This document shows, piece after piece, positions 1 to 7,753 of a stretch of 64,000 nucleotides of DNA. Position 1 is the first letter of the stretch. Each line of letters begins with the position of its first letter. A program made the translations under genes and the position numbers. Below the pieces are notes generated by a model. It saw only the letters and a program-made list of their open reading frames with translations. It did no database searches and had not been told where the DNA came from. Origin of the DNA: JAWKHR01 sp041394725. Lineage in GTDB: Bacteria; Acidobacteriota; Vicinamibacteria; Vicinamibacterales; SCN-69-37. The stretch covers positions 68,998 to 132,997 of the forward strand of contig JAWKHR010000016.1 in NCBI GenBank assembly GCA_041394725.1. The letters are read 5' to 3'.

Positions 1-2
1 CC

Positions 3-2201
3 TGCGACGGGCTGGACGACCCGCCGCTCCAGCCACTCGACCTGCTCCGGCGCGCCGACCAGGCCCTCTCGGCGTCCCAGCGCGGCGGGGCCTCGCAGGT
101 GGTGCTGTGGCGCGCCGACGGCGAAGTCGCCACGACCGCGCACCTCGATCCGCTCCTCGGGGTCTTCACCGGGCAGACCGAGCAGGACTACCGGAACATG
201 CGCCTGCTGTGGGACGTGCTGCAGGCGGTCTCGCGGGCCACGGGCGCCGAACTCGCCGAGGCCGTGGTCGCCCGGCTGTTCGCCCTGTTCCGTGCGACCC
301 GCGTCGCGCTGCTCGAACCGGCCGCCGACCGCGGCCTGACGCTCACGGTCGGCCAGCAGCGGCTCGCGGACTCTGGCGACGTGCGGCCGATGTCGGGCGC
401 CGACCTCACCGCCCATGAGCTGCGGCTCATCGAGGCCGCCGTCGACGGGCTCGCGTCGCGACGCGAGCGCATCGAGGCCGACGCCGCGGCCGGAACATCG
501 GCCACGCTGGCCGTCGCGGTGCCGTTGCTGATCGACGGCCGGGCGCTCGGCGCGCTCTACCTCCGCGGCGGCGCCGAGACGCTGCGGATCGACGACACCG
601 ACCTGCCGGTGCTCTCGAGCGTGGCCGCGCAGCTGGCGCTGGCCCTCGATCGGGCCGCGCTGGCCGAGCAGCAGCGCGCGCGGGAGCACCGGGAGCGCCA
701 GCTGCTCAAGGCGGAGGTCGATCGCCTGCGCACGGTGCTCAAGCATTCACAGTTCCTCTTCCGGTCGAAGCCGATGGCGGCGCTCCTCGACACCACGCGC
801 CGCGTGGCAGGCACCGACGCGACGGTGCTCATCACCGGCGAGAGCGGAACGGGCAAGGAGATGCTGGCCCACACGCTGCACGAGCTCAGCGGCCGCCGTG
901 GCCGCCCGCTGGTGATCGTCGACTGCGGCGCGATTCCGGCCTCGCTCATCGACTCGGAGTTGTTCGGCCACGAGCGGGGCGCCTACACCGGTGCCGAACG
1001 GCGCACCGGCGGCCGGCTGGCGCAGGCCGACGGCGGGACCGTGTTCCTCGACGAGATCGGCGAGCTGCCGCTCGAGGTCCAGGCCAAGCTGCTGCGGTTC
1101 GTCCAGGAGAAGACCATCACGATGGTCGGCGGCACCCGCCCGCAGAAGGTCGACGTACGGATCGTCGCCGCCACGAACCGTCCCCTCGAGCACGAGGTCC
1201 GCGCCGGACGCTTCCGTGAGGACCTGTTCCACCGGCTCAACGTGGTCCGGTTGCGCGTGCCATCGCTGCGCGAACGCCCCGACGACGTCGTCTTCCTCGC
1301 CCGGCATTTCCTGGAGACGTTCTCGCAGCAGTACGCGAAGGCCGTCCGGTCGCTCGACCCGGCCGCCGAGCGGCGCCTCGAGTCGCACGACTGGCCGGGG
1401 AACGTCCGCGAGCTGCAGAACACGGTGCTGCAGGCGGTCGTGCTGGCCGAGGGCGACGTCGTGCGCGCCGAAGACCTGCAGTTGCCGGATGGATCGCTGC
1501 AGGCGTTCGACGCGCCGGGGTCCGCCATGCCCGTACCCGTCACCTCCCCGACGTCCGGGACGCCGGCGACATCGGGCGCATCCGGCGCGTACCAATCCGG
1601 CGCGCCAGGCCTGCCCGATCGGCACGGCGCACCGATGACGCCTGTCGCGCCCGTGATGCCCCGGGCGCCGGTGGTTCCCGCGGGGACGCCGGAGCGGACC
1701 GGGATGGCGATTCCCGGCTTCGACGACGCCTGGCGTGCGCTCGCGGATCGGCTGGCGGCCGAGATCACGCAGGCCGTCGGCGCGGGCGCAAGGCTCGGGC
1801 CGCCGCTGGGCAAGTGGCTGGCGCGGGATCTCGTCCTGGAAGCGCACGAGCAGGCGGGCGGGGTCGCCGCGCGCGCCGCGGTCGCGATCGGGGTGCCCGA
1901 GACCACCTACTCGCGCCGGCTGCGCCAGGCGGAAGCCTCGGCGGCCAGCACGCGCGCGACCGCCTCGTGGTCCGCGGTCCGGTCCGCGCTCGGCGACGTC
2001 CTGCGCGCCGGAGGACGGCCGGACGGCAACCTGCTCGACCAGCTCGAGGATCTGCTGCTGGGATTGGTCGTCGCGCAGGTGCCCGACAGCATCGCCCGCA
2101 TCGCGGGGCTGATGGGCGTGTCGGTGCCGACGATCAAGCGGCGGCTCGGTGGACGGCCCGCGGGCGCGTCGCGCCCGGGCGGCCCGCTCGTCACGGCCTG
2201 A
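3..2201 (+). CDS. Sigma-54-dependent activator with GAF domain and GGDEF-like remnant at N-terminus (5' truncated)
   Basis: The frame is open to the window edge, so the true start lies upstream; the GTG at 99 is unlikely to be the real start. The first 35 codons read like the last helix of a GGDEF domain (LLRRADQAL...SQRGGASQVVLW). A GAF-like domain and a coiled linker follow, then a complete AAA+ sigma-54 interaction domain: Walker A GESGTGKE, loop GAYTGA (Tyr variant of GAFTGA), Walker B VFLDEIGE and the WPGNVREL sensor II region. After a Pro/Ala-rich linker the C-terminus holds two Fis-like helix-turn-helix stretches (ETTYSRRLR and VPTIKRRL). It should activate RNA polymerase carrying RpoN in response to a signal sensed by the N-terminal part. 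Its target promoter is not evident here. Confidence 0.88.
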   Translation, partial: CDGLDDPPLQPLDLLRRADQALSASQRGGASQVVLWRADGEVATTAHLDPLLGVFTGQTEQDYRNMRLLWDVLQAVSRATGAELAEAVVARLFALFRATRVALLEPAADRGLTLTVGQQRLADSGDVRPMSGADLTAHELRLIEAAVDGLASRRERIEADAAAGTSATLAVAVPLLIDGRALGALYLRGGAETLRIDDTDLPVLSSVAAQLALALDRAALAEQQRAREHRERQLLKAEVDRLRTVLKHSQFLFRSKPMAALLDTTRRVAGTDATVLITGESGTGKEMLAHTLHELSGRRGRPLVIVDCGAIPASLIDSELFGHERGAYTGAERRTGGRLAQADGGTVFLDEIGELPLEVQAKLLRFVQEKTITMVGGTRPQKVDVRIVAATNRPLEHEVRAGRFREDLFHRLNVVRLRVPSLRERPDDVVFLARHFLETFSQQYAKAVRSLDPAAERRLESHDWPGNVRELQNTVLQAVVLAEGDVVRAEDLQLPDGSLQAFDAPGSAMPVPVTSPTSGTPATSGASGAYQSGAPGLPDRHGAPMTPVAPVMPRAPVVPAGTPERTGMAIPGFDDAWRALADRLAAEITQAVGAGARLGPPLGKWLARDLVLEAHEQAGGVAARAAVAIGVPETTYSRRLRQAEASAASTRATASWSAVRSALGDVLRAGGRPDGNLLDQLEDLLLGLVVAQVPDSIARIAGLMGVSVPTIKRRLGGRPAGASRPGGPLVTA

Positions 2202-2250
2202 GCCGCCCGGCGCCAGAAGCCGATCCGGTCTCGCGGCGCGCGCCTGGTGC

Positions 2251-2937
2251 CTAGTGCACCACGTAGCGCAGGGCGCGTCGCGCCATCTCCCAGGCCTCGC
2301 GCGCGATGACCCAGAGGGCCTGGTCCAGCCGCTCCCCGTGGCGTTCGAACGCCCCGGGAAGGACGGTTTCCCGAACGGCGCCGACCTTCCGCAGGGCGCC
2401 GTTGCCCCGCCCGTTCTGCAGCGCCGACCGCGCCTCGAGCCGATCGACGTCCAGGTCCACGAACGCGAACTCGAGGACGCGCTGCGCGCCGGCGAGGAAG
2501 ATCCCCGATCCCCAGTACGCCGATCCGAGCACGAACCCCCACTCCGCCGTGTGCCCGTCGTCGGGCACGCGCACCTGGAACATGCCGACGGCATGCGTCA
2601 GGCCGGCGGGCACGATGCCGAAGCACGCGTAGCGACCGCGCGCCCGCTGGCGGTGCGCCCACGCGATGAACGCCTCGAATCCCCTGACCGACGTCGGCGG
2701 CGGCGAGATGAACCGGGCCACCTCCTCCGTCGTGAGGTGCGCGAAGAGCGACGGCGCGTCCTCGCGGCGCATCTCGCGCAGCGTGCACAGGCTGCTGGCG
2801 AGCGTCGGCAACCCGTGGCGCCAGTCCGCCGGCACGTCCGGGCCGAACACCGGCAGCGGGACCCGGCCCGAGGGGCGAGTCGCGAAGACCTCGGCGGCGT
2901 CCACGGCCTCGACGTCGTGGTGCGGCATCATCTCCAT
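2251..2937 (-). CDS. GNAT family N-acetyltransferase (RimJ/RimL type)
   Basis: A 228-residue protein whose C-terminal two thirds match the Acetyltransf_3 (RimJ/RimL) pattern: a start like TLREMRREDAPSLFAHL, the acetyl-CoA region AEWGFVLGSAYWGSGI, and the typical ending N-x-x-x-N-x-A-L-R-K-V-G (here QNGRGNGALRKVGA). It should transfer an acetyl group to an amine, perhaps a protein N-terminus or small molecule; the substrate cannot be read from sequence. The ATG lies inside the end of the upstream S8 protease gene (10-nt overlap), so the two are probably translationally coupled. The first 45 residues are not part of the fold and look like a poorly conserved extension. Confidence 0.85.
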   Translation of the reverse strand: MEMMPHHDVEAVDAAEVFATRPSGRVPLPVFGPDVPADWRHGLPTLASSLCTLREMRREDAPSLFAHLTTEEVARFISPPPTSVRGFEAFIAWAHRQRARGRYACFGIVPAGLTHAVGMFQVRVPDDGHTAEWGFVLGSAYWGSGIFLAGAQRVLEFAFVDLDVDRLEARSALQNGRGNGALRKVGAVRETVLPGAFERHGERLDQALWVIAREAWEMARRALRYVVH

Positions 2938-4802
2938 GGCAGCAGATCACCGATCGCGGTGTTCCCCCAGACGATGTTCGAGCCGGTCAGCGCGTCGAGC
3001 GACACGTTGCCCCACACGATGTTGGTGGGGTTCAGGCCGAGCACGTTGAAGGTGTTGCCCCAGACGATGTTGTTGCCCCAGACGATGTTGTTCCCCCACA
3101 CGATGTTCGTGGCGGACGTCTGGAAGCCGAGGCTGGTGTTGCCCCAGACGACGTTGTTGCCCCAGACGATGTTGTTCGCCCAGGCCTCGGTGTGCTCGTG
3201 GAGCGCGTTGCCCCAGACGATGTTGTTGCCCCAGACGATGTTGTTCCCCCAGACGATGTTCTGCCCGGCGATCTCGGTCGAGCCGGACAGGTTGCTGGTC
3301 AGCCACCAGTAGCCCACCGGCACGCGGGGATCGATCGCGCCGGCCACCTCGAGGGCGCCGACCGGGTTGAGCGAGCCGGCGCCGAGCGCGAGCACGTCGA
3401 CGGGCGCGCCGGTGGTGTCGGCGGTCGGCAGCGCGCTCACCTGGAGCATCGCCTTGAGCGCGTTCACCGGTGGCCCCTGGCCGAAGGCGGCGCGCGCGTG
3501 CTCGATCATCAGCGCCACGGCCCCGCTGACGACGCCCGTGGCCATGCTCGTGCCGCTCAGCTTCAGGTACGGCCGGCCGCCGATCGTGATGCGCGACTCC
3601 GGCAGCATCGCGTAGAGCGTCTGCGACGGGTCGGCCGCCGCCACGATCCGGTGGCCCGGCGCGACGATGTCGGGCTTCGCGTAGGCGTCGATCCAGGTCG
3701 GGCCGCGCGAGCTGTACTCGGCGAGCGTGTCGTCCAGGCGGGTCGTCGTGTTGAACGTACGGACCGCGCCGACGGTGATCGCCGACGGCGCGTTGCCGGG
3801 CGACGTGATCCCGCCGTACCCCACCTCGCCGGTCTCGGGATTGGTCCCGTAGTTACCGGCCGAGACGACCACGACGATGCCGGCGCGCGACGCGGCCTCG
3901 ACAGCCTGCACGAGCGGATCGGTGTCGGCCGCCTCGTAGATCGGATGGCCGAGCGACAGGTTGATGACGTCGATGCCGTAGTACGACTTGTACGCGACGG
4001 CCCACTCGAGCGCGCGGATCACGCTGCTCGTCATCCCGGCGCCGGAGTTGTCCAGGACGCGCAGGCTGACGTACGACACGTCCGGCGCGATCCCCAGCGC
4101 GTCGGCGTGGGCGCCGCCGATGATGCTGCCGATGTGGGTGCCGTGTCCGTAGCCGTCCACCGGCCAGCGGGGCGAGGGCCACGTCTGGCCGCCGGTGAAG
4201 TCACGCGTCGTCTTCAGGCGCGACCAGCTCCCGCCATCGAGGAGCATGCCGGAGTCGATGACGGCCACGGTCACGCCGGCGCCGGTGCCGGCCGCGGTCG
4301 TGCCGTCCAGGCCGAGCGTCGCCCGCAGGCTGTAGGGGGCGGCATCTCCCCAGGTGCCCCAGTCGGCGTCCGCGCGGGCGGTGGCCGTCACCGGCGCGTC
4401 GGTCGAGACCGCGGCGACGTCCGGGTGCTGCTGCAGCGCGCGCAGCAGGCCGACCGGGACGTCGACCGCGACGGCGTCGATGACCGAGAACTCTTCGCTG
4501 GCGGGGGCCCCGGCCGCCTGGAGCGCGCGCAGCAGCCCCGACCGGTTCCCCGGCGTGGGCGTGATGATCACGCGCTGGCGGTCACCGTCGTGTCCGCTGC
4601 GAGAGAGCCGCTTCGTCAGCGCGGCATCCAGCCGTGCCGCATGCGCGCGTGCCTGCCCGAGCCCGAGGCGACGACCCAGGCCCGGCCCGAGGCCCTGAGC
4701 CTGCGGTCCGAGCGCCCCCACCGTGGCCAGGAGCAGGGCGACCATTCCCGCGGTCCGCCAGCCCCTGGCCCATCCCGACATCCGCTGCGTGCTGCCTCGC
4801 AT
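2928..4802 (-). CDS. Secreted subtilisin-like S8 serine protease with C-terminal N-I-V-W-G-N repeats
   Basis: 624 residues. An N-terminal signal peptide or anchor (about residues 15-37) precedes a propeptide-like region (about 75-140) and a complete S8 domain. Catalytic residues are Asp183 (VAVIDSG), His220 (GYGHGTH) and Ser419 (LSGTSMA), with oxyanion Asn317 (SAGN). Residues 515-614 hold ten copies of N-[IV]-V-W-G-N separated by short spacers. Such repeats are known at the end of some S8 proteases but their role is not established; they could be a surface-binding or sorting element. The enzyme should act outside the cytoplasm. The stop overlaps the start of the downstream acetyltransferase gene. 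An alternative start is the ATG eight codons further in (MSGWARG). Confidence 0.93.
   Translation of the reverse strand: MRGSTQRMSGWARGWRTAGMVALLLATVGALGPQAQGLGPGLGRRLGLGQARAHAARLDAALTKRLSRSGHDGDRQRVIITPTPGNRSGLLRALQAAGAPASEEFSVIDAVAVDVPVGLLRALQQHPDVAAVSTDAPVTATARADADWGTWGDAAPYSLRATLGLDGTTAAGTGAGVTVAVIDSGMLLDGGSWSRLKTTRDFTGGQTWPSPRWPVDGYGHGTHIGSIIGGAHADALGIAPDVSYVSLRVLDNSGAGMTSSVIRALEWAVAYKSYYGIDVINLSLGHPIYEAADTDPLVQAVEAASRAGIVVVVSAGNYGTNPETGEVGYGGITSPGNAPSAITVGAVRTFNTTTRLDDTLAEYSSRGPTWIDAYAKPDIVAPGHRIVAAADPSQTLYAMLPESRITIGGRPYLKLSGTSMATGVVSGAVALMIEHARAAFGQGPPVNALKAMLQVSALPTADTTGAPVDVLALGAGSLNPVGALEVAGAIDPRVPVGYWWLTSNLSGSTEIAGQNIVWGNNIVWGNNIVWGNALHEHTEAWANNIVWGNNVVWGNTSLGFQTSATNIVWGNNIVWGNNIVWGNTFNVLGLNPTNIVWGNVSLDALTGSNIVWGNTAIGDLLPWR
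2961..3260 (-). repeat. Ten-copy N-I-V-W-G-N coding repeat
   Basis: The DNA encoding the end of the S8 protease repeats a core of about 18-21 bases (on the + strand, gttgccccagacgatgtt). Ten coding copies occur in clusters of three, two, three, one and one, separated by 3-18 codons. All copies stay in frame and encode nearly identical hexapeptides, which points to selection at protein level with occasional recombination rather than a non-coding repeat. Confidence 0.85.
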
Positions 4803-5034
4803 CTCCTGCCACTCCCGTGACCGCGACGCCCCGTTGCGCGCGGCTCGACCCGCCGACCAAGAGCAAGCGCCGGGCCAGATCGAGCGTTCCCCGCAAGAGG
4901 CTCATGGCAAGGGAGTTCGGCGAGAGTGCGGCGGTGGAAGACCTGGGGCCGCCAGAATGACGCCGGGTGTGCGGTCGAAATAGTGGGGTGCTTCCGGGGA
5001 CGGCTCCACGCGGCCTGCGCGCGGCAGGTGCCCA

Positions 5035-5270
5035 TGTTCCGCGGAGGGGCACGGCTCGTGCCCGTATACGTGACAGTCACTGGCCCGGACGGCCATCTAC
5101 TGACGAACCTGACAAAGGACGACTTCCAGGTCTACGAGGATGGCGAGCGCCGCGAGATCACGGCGTTCCCGACCGACCCGGGCCTCATCACCGGTTTGGC
5201 GCTGTGGGACGTCAGCCGCGAGATGCGAGACGTCAGGGACCGGTCCCGGTCGTCGGTGTCTACGCGCTCG
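5035..5270 (+). pseudogene. Decayed 5' fragment of a VWFA-related gene
   Basis: Positions 5035-5256 encode the N-terminal part of a VWFA-related domain (PVYVTVTGPDGHLLTN... to WDVSREMRDV) almost identical to the intact gene that follows, then similarity stops abruptly. There is no full VWA fold, no signal peptide and no good start codon. After the break, another frame carries a short protein-like stretch (GVYALGVHGGLRATGG) running to about 5390, which suggests frameshifted debris. Best read as a partial tandem duplication that has decayed. The 230 bases upstream (4803-5034), between the protease start and this fragment, show nothing else recognisable. Confidence 0.6.
5061..5258 (+). repeat. 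Direct repeat, copy 1 of VWA segment (copy 2 at 5718-5915)
   Basis: This segment and 5718-5915 align without gaps at a constant offset of 657 bases, with about 16 mismatches by my count over roughly 195 bases. The offset is a multiple of three and the flanking sequence is unrelated. This is a recent segmental duplication inside the VWA gene patch. Confidence 0.8.
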
Positions 5271-5404
5271 GGGTGCACGGCGGACTGCGGGCCACGGGCG
5301 GCCTCGATGTCTGGGTGGATCCCACGCCGGACACCGCCGGCCGCATCGCGCGGGCGCGTTGGACGAGAGCGCCAGGACGACGCTACTGTAGAGGCGAGGC
5401 CTCC

Positions 5405-5608
5405 ATGCACAACGAGTTCACGGCGGTGTTCGAGCGCGATGGCGACTGGGCCGTCGCCTACTGCCCGGAGATCCCCGGCGCCAACGGCCAGGGGCGCACG
5501 AAGGACGAGGCCCGCTCGAGCCTTGCGGCCGCGATCGCGCTGATTCTCGAGGACAGGCGGGCGGATGGCCTCAGGGGTATTCCGCCGGACGCCGAACAGA
5601 TGCGGTGA
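5405..5608 (+). CDS. HicB-like antitoxin-fold protein (orphan)
   Basis: A 67-residue protein with the pattern of the HicB N-terminal domain: FTAVFERDGDWAVAYCPEIPG, then a glycine-rich turn, T-K-D-E-A and the helix LAAAIALILEDRR. In type II HicAB modules this partially degraded RNase-H-like fold blocks the HicA mRNase, and HicB often adds a DNA-binding domain, which is absent here. No HicA gene (about 60 residues with a conserved GSH motif) is visible within 1 kb on either side, so this looks like a solitary member. A purine-rich gaggcgagg lies just upstream of the ATG. The gene sits exactly between the two copies of the duplicated VWA segment. Confidence 0.65.
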   Translation: MHNEFTAVFERDGDWAVAYCPEIPGANGQGRTKDEARSSLAAAIALILEDRRADGLRGIPPDAEQMR

Positions 5609-6485
5609 CGGTGTGCTGCGGTCCCTCCTACCGGGTGCCTTGGCCATATTGGCTTGTCTGCAGACCGTCGCCGGATTCCAGCAAACACCCGTCTTCAGAG
5701 CAGGAACCCGAGTCGTTCCCGTCTACGTCACGGTCACCGGCCCGGACGGCCATCTGCTGACGGACCTGACACAGGACGACTTCCAGGTCTACGAGGACGG
5801 CGAGCGCCGCGAGATCGCGGCGTTCTCGACCGACCCGGGCCCCATCACCGGGTTGGCGCTGTGGGACGTCAGCCGTGAGATGCGAGACGTCGGGGACCGG
5901 TCCCGGTCGTCGGCGCGGTCCCTGGTCGCGGCGCTATGGCCCGCGGATCGGCTCCGGTTCGGGTCGTTCTCCTCATGGGAGTTCGCGCTGAGTCCGCTGT
6001 TGACCGGCGACAAGCCGACCCTGCTCCGGGTCATCGACGAGGAGCTGTGGTTCACCCTGAACTACCCGATCCTGTGGTCCGCCGTGATGGACGGTCTGCA
6101 ACGCCTCTCACAGGACGCTGGCCGCCGTGTGCTCATCGTCACGACGGCGGGTCGGTCGACCGGCGAGCGCCGATCCCGCGGCGACGCGGTGACGCTGATG
6201 CACCAGACAGATACGCAGGTTTACGCCGTTGGCTTCGAGCAGCCGGGGCTCTCGAATGGCATGAAAGACATGGCCGCCGAGAGCGGCGGCGGTTATGTCG
6301 TCATCGGCCCTTCGGACGATCTCGACCGCGCGTGGGCCGGAATTCTCGATGAGCTTCACCACCAGTACCTGCTCGGCTTCGCGCCTTCGGCCGTCGACGC
6401 GCAGCGTCACGAGATTCGCGTGACGACGACCGTCGCCGGCGCTCGCGTCCGCTTTCGTCGCGCGCACATGGGGAACGTGCCATGA
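5565..6485 (+). CDS. Exported VWFA-related domain protein with degenerate MIDAS
   Basis: A 306-residue protein of the acidobacterial VWFA-related family: signal peptide, a short beta domain (PVYVTVTGPDGHLLTDLTQDDFQVYEDG), then a von Willebrand A fold ending in HHQYLLGFAP. The metal-binding MIDAS motif is damaged: the usual D-x-S-x-S is DVSRE, and the later T-D-G aspartate is replaced (VTTAGRST), so metal-dependent ligand binding is doubtful. A GTG at 5613 gives a shorter signal peptide and avoids overlap with the HicB-like gene; either start is possible. The next VWA gene overlaps the stop by four bases, so the two are probably co-translated. Function in this family is unknown. Confidence 0.8.
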   Translation: MASGVFRRTPNRCGDGVLRSLLPGALAILACLQTVAGFQQTPVFRAGTRVVPVYVTVTGPDGHLLTDLTQDDFQVYEDGERREIAAFSTDPGPITGLALWDVSREMRDVGDRSRSSARSLVAALWPADRLRFGSFSSWEFALSPLLTGDKPTLLRVIDEELWFTLNYPILWSAVMDGLQRLSQDAGRRVLIVTTAGRSTGERRSRGDAVTLMHQTDTQVYAVGFEQPGLSNGMKDMAAESGGGYVVIGPSDDLDRAWAGILDELHHQYLLGFAPSAVDAQRHEIRVTTTVAGARVRFRRAHMGNVP

Positions 6486-7294
6486 GACATCGAGCGGCTG
6501 CGGGCGGTTTGGTCGGGAGCCTGATGGTCATGGCCACCGTCCTGTCCGGCGGGACGCCAGCCGAGCTGGCCCAGGCCCCAACCGCTCAGGGTGCGGCTGA
6601 TCCGGTGAGGGTCCTCTTCATCGGCGACTCGAGTCGAAGCCAGCACGGCGCGGTGTTCGGAGTCCCCCTGGTGTTGAGGGGGCATGGCAGCAAGACCTCT
6701 CTCGACCATGTCGCGGAGGCGCTGGGAACGCACCTGGCGCCTGGCGTCGCGCTGCGGGTGGCGAGCTTCGCCGAGCGCTTCCTGGTCTCTCCGTCCTGGG
6801 TGACGACACGCGAGGACGTGCGGCGGGCGTTCGACGCCGTCGACCAGACGGAGGGCGGCTACACCGTGGGGCCCTCCCCGATCTGGGACGCCGTCTACGA
6901 GGGCGCCGATACGCTCGCGCCGGAACCCGGCCGGAAGTTCATGCTCCTGGTCACCGACGGGGCGGCGACGGCCAACACGGTCGGGTTCGAATCGGCGCTG
7001 GCTCACGTACGCGCATCAGGCATCACCGTCCACGTTGCCAGCACCCTGACATCGCCGTACGCCAGAGATGAATGGGGCCCGAGCCCACTGACCCGCCTGC
7101 GACGTCTGGCCGCCGAAACCGGCGGGCAATACCGTGAAGTCGGCAAGGGAGGTCAGCAGCCCAAACTGTGGGAGGTGCTCGGAGAGCTCATGGACCTCTG
7201 TCGAGTCGATCCAGGCCACGAGTGGGACGCTCGTCGAGCTGCAGAGGGGGCGAGGGGCAACGCCCCGAAGACGCGAACGAGCGGAAGCGATTGA
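6482..7294 (+). CDS. Exported VWA domain protein, apparently truncated at the C-terminus
   Basis: 270 residues, with a signal peptide (about 1-32) followed by a VWA domain with an intact MIDAS: GDSSRS matches D-x-S-x-S, and LLVTDGAAT supplies the later Asp. The ATG overlaps the stop of the preceding VWA gene (ATGA). Homologues of this type usually end with a strand such as YLLGFVP and a further beta domain; here the reading frame runs from VLGELMDL straight into low-complexity sequence (RRAAEGARGNAPKTRTSGSD) encoded by the GC-rich repeat region. The C-terminus therefore seems to have been replaced by repeat DNA. Ligand and role unknown. Confidence 0.75.
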   Translation: MRHRAAAGGLVGSLMVMATVLSGGTPAELAQAPTAQGAADPVRVLFIGDSSRSQHGAVFGVPLVLRGHGSKTSLDHVAEALGTHLAPGVALRVASFAERFLVSPSWVTTREDVRRAFDAVDQTEGGYTVGPSPIWDAVYEGADTLAPEPGRKFMLLVTDGAATANTVGFESALAHVRASGITVHVASTLTSPYARDEWGPSPLTRLRRLAAETGGQYREVGKGGQQPKLWEVLGELMDLCRVDPGHEWDARRAAEGARGNAPKTRTSGSD

Positions 7295-7555
7295 GCCACG
7301 CGCCCTGAGTGGCCAGGCTGACTTCGCGGGTCGCGCGAGCCATGGTGGGCAGGCCCAGGTTCGCGGGTGGTGCGAGCTACTTTGGGCAGGCCCGGATTCG
7401 CTGGCTGTTGTCTGCGGGCGAGGTGCCCCGGGGCGCCGACGCCCGCCGCCGTCCACCAGCGAGCGAGCGGGAGCGAGCGAGCCACGCGCGCGGAGAGAGC
7501 CGACGAAGCGGCGAACGAGCGCGCGTGCAGGGTCCGGGGCGAAGCCCCGGATCAA
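7235..7555 (+). repeat. GC-rich intergenic repeats between VWA gene and tRNA-Gly
   Basis: About 270 bases between the VWA gene and the tRNA have no credible gene. They contain paired imperfect repeats: gggcaggcccaggttcgc near 7346 and gggcaggcccggattcgc near 7383; a gagcg..agcga..gagccacgcgc block near 7270 and again near 7465; and short hairpins of the form ggggc-aac-gcccc near 7252 and ccggggc-gaa-gccccgg near 7533. The material resembles dispersed repeat DNA often found beside tRNA genes. No transposase is present. Confidence 0.5.
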
Positions 7556-7561
7556 TGTTGG

Positions 7562-7632
7562 AGCGGGCTACGGGAATCGAACCCGTCTAGCTGGCTTGGG
7601 AAGCCAGAGCATTACCACTATGCTAAGCCCGC
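7562..7632 (-). tRNA. tRNA-Gly (anticodon CCC)
   Basis: On the minus strand the sequence folds as a standard cloverleaf. A 7-bp acceptor stem (GCGGGCT with AGCCCGC) and a short D arm containing AGTGGTAA are followed by anticodon stem CTGGC/GCCAG around loop TTCCCAA (anticodon CCC), then a T arm with GGTTCGATTCC. The discriminator base is T and CCA is not encoded. The 71-nt length is normal for glycine tRNA. Confidence 0.95.
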
Positions 7633-7649
7633 GCTCCGGGAGCCCGAAG

Positions 7650-7655
7650 ATCATA
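7650..7655 (-). promoter_or_regulatory. Probable -10 element (TATGAT) for tRNA-Gly
   Basis: The minus strand reads TATGAT about 18 bases upstream of the mature tRNA 5' end, the expected place for a sigma-70 -10 box with a short 5' leader. A weak -35 candidate (TGGATG) lies 17 bases further upstream. Confidence 0.45.
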
Positions 7656-7753
7656 CCCGAGTCGCCCGACCGCATCCAGCGTGCCGCGCCCGCTGGCCAG
7701 CGAGGCGCGCCGCCGGACCTCGCCGGCCGCCTGCGCCGACGTGACGATCCCCT

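Noticed and set aside
2961..3260. Short regular repeats suggestive of CRISPR
   Set aside because: Repeats are in frame, encode N-I-V-W-G-N, lack spacers of uniform length and lie within a complete protease gene.
4926..5543. Long plus-strand frame as an intact VWA gene
   Set aside because: Family similarity ends at about 5256 and the rest is low-quality Arg/Pro-rich sequence overlapping the HicB-like gene; treated as a pseudogene fragment.
5200..6500. HicA toxin partner of the HicB-like protein
   Set aside because: No frame of about 60 residues with the HicA GSH motif was found in any of the six frames near 5405-5608.
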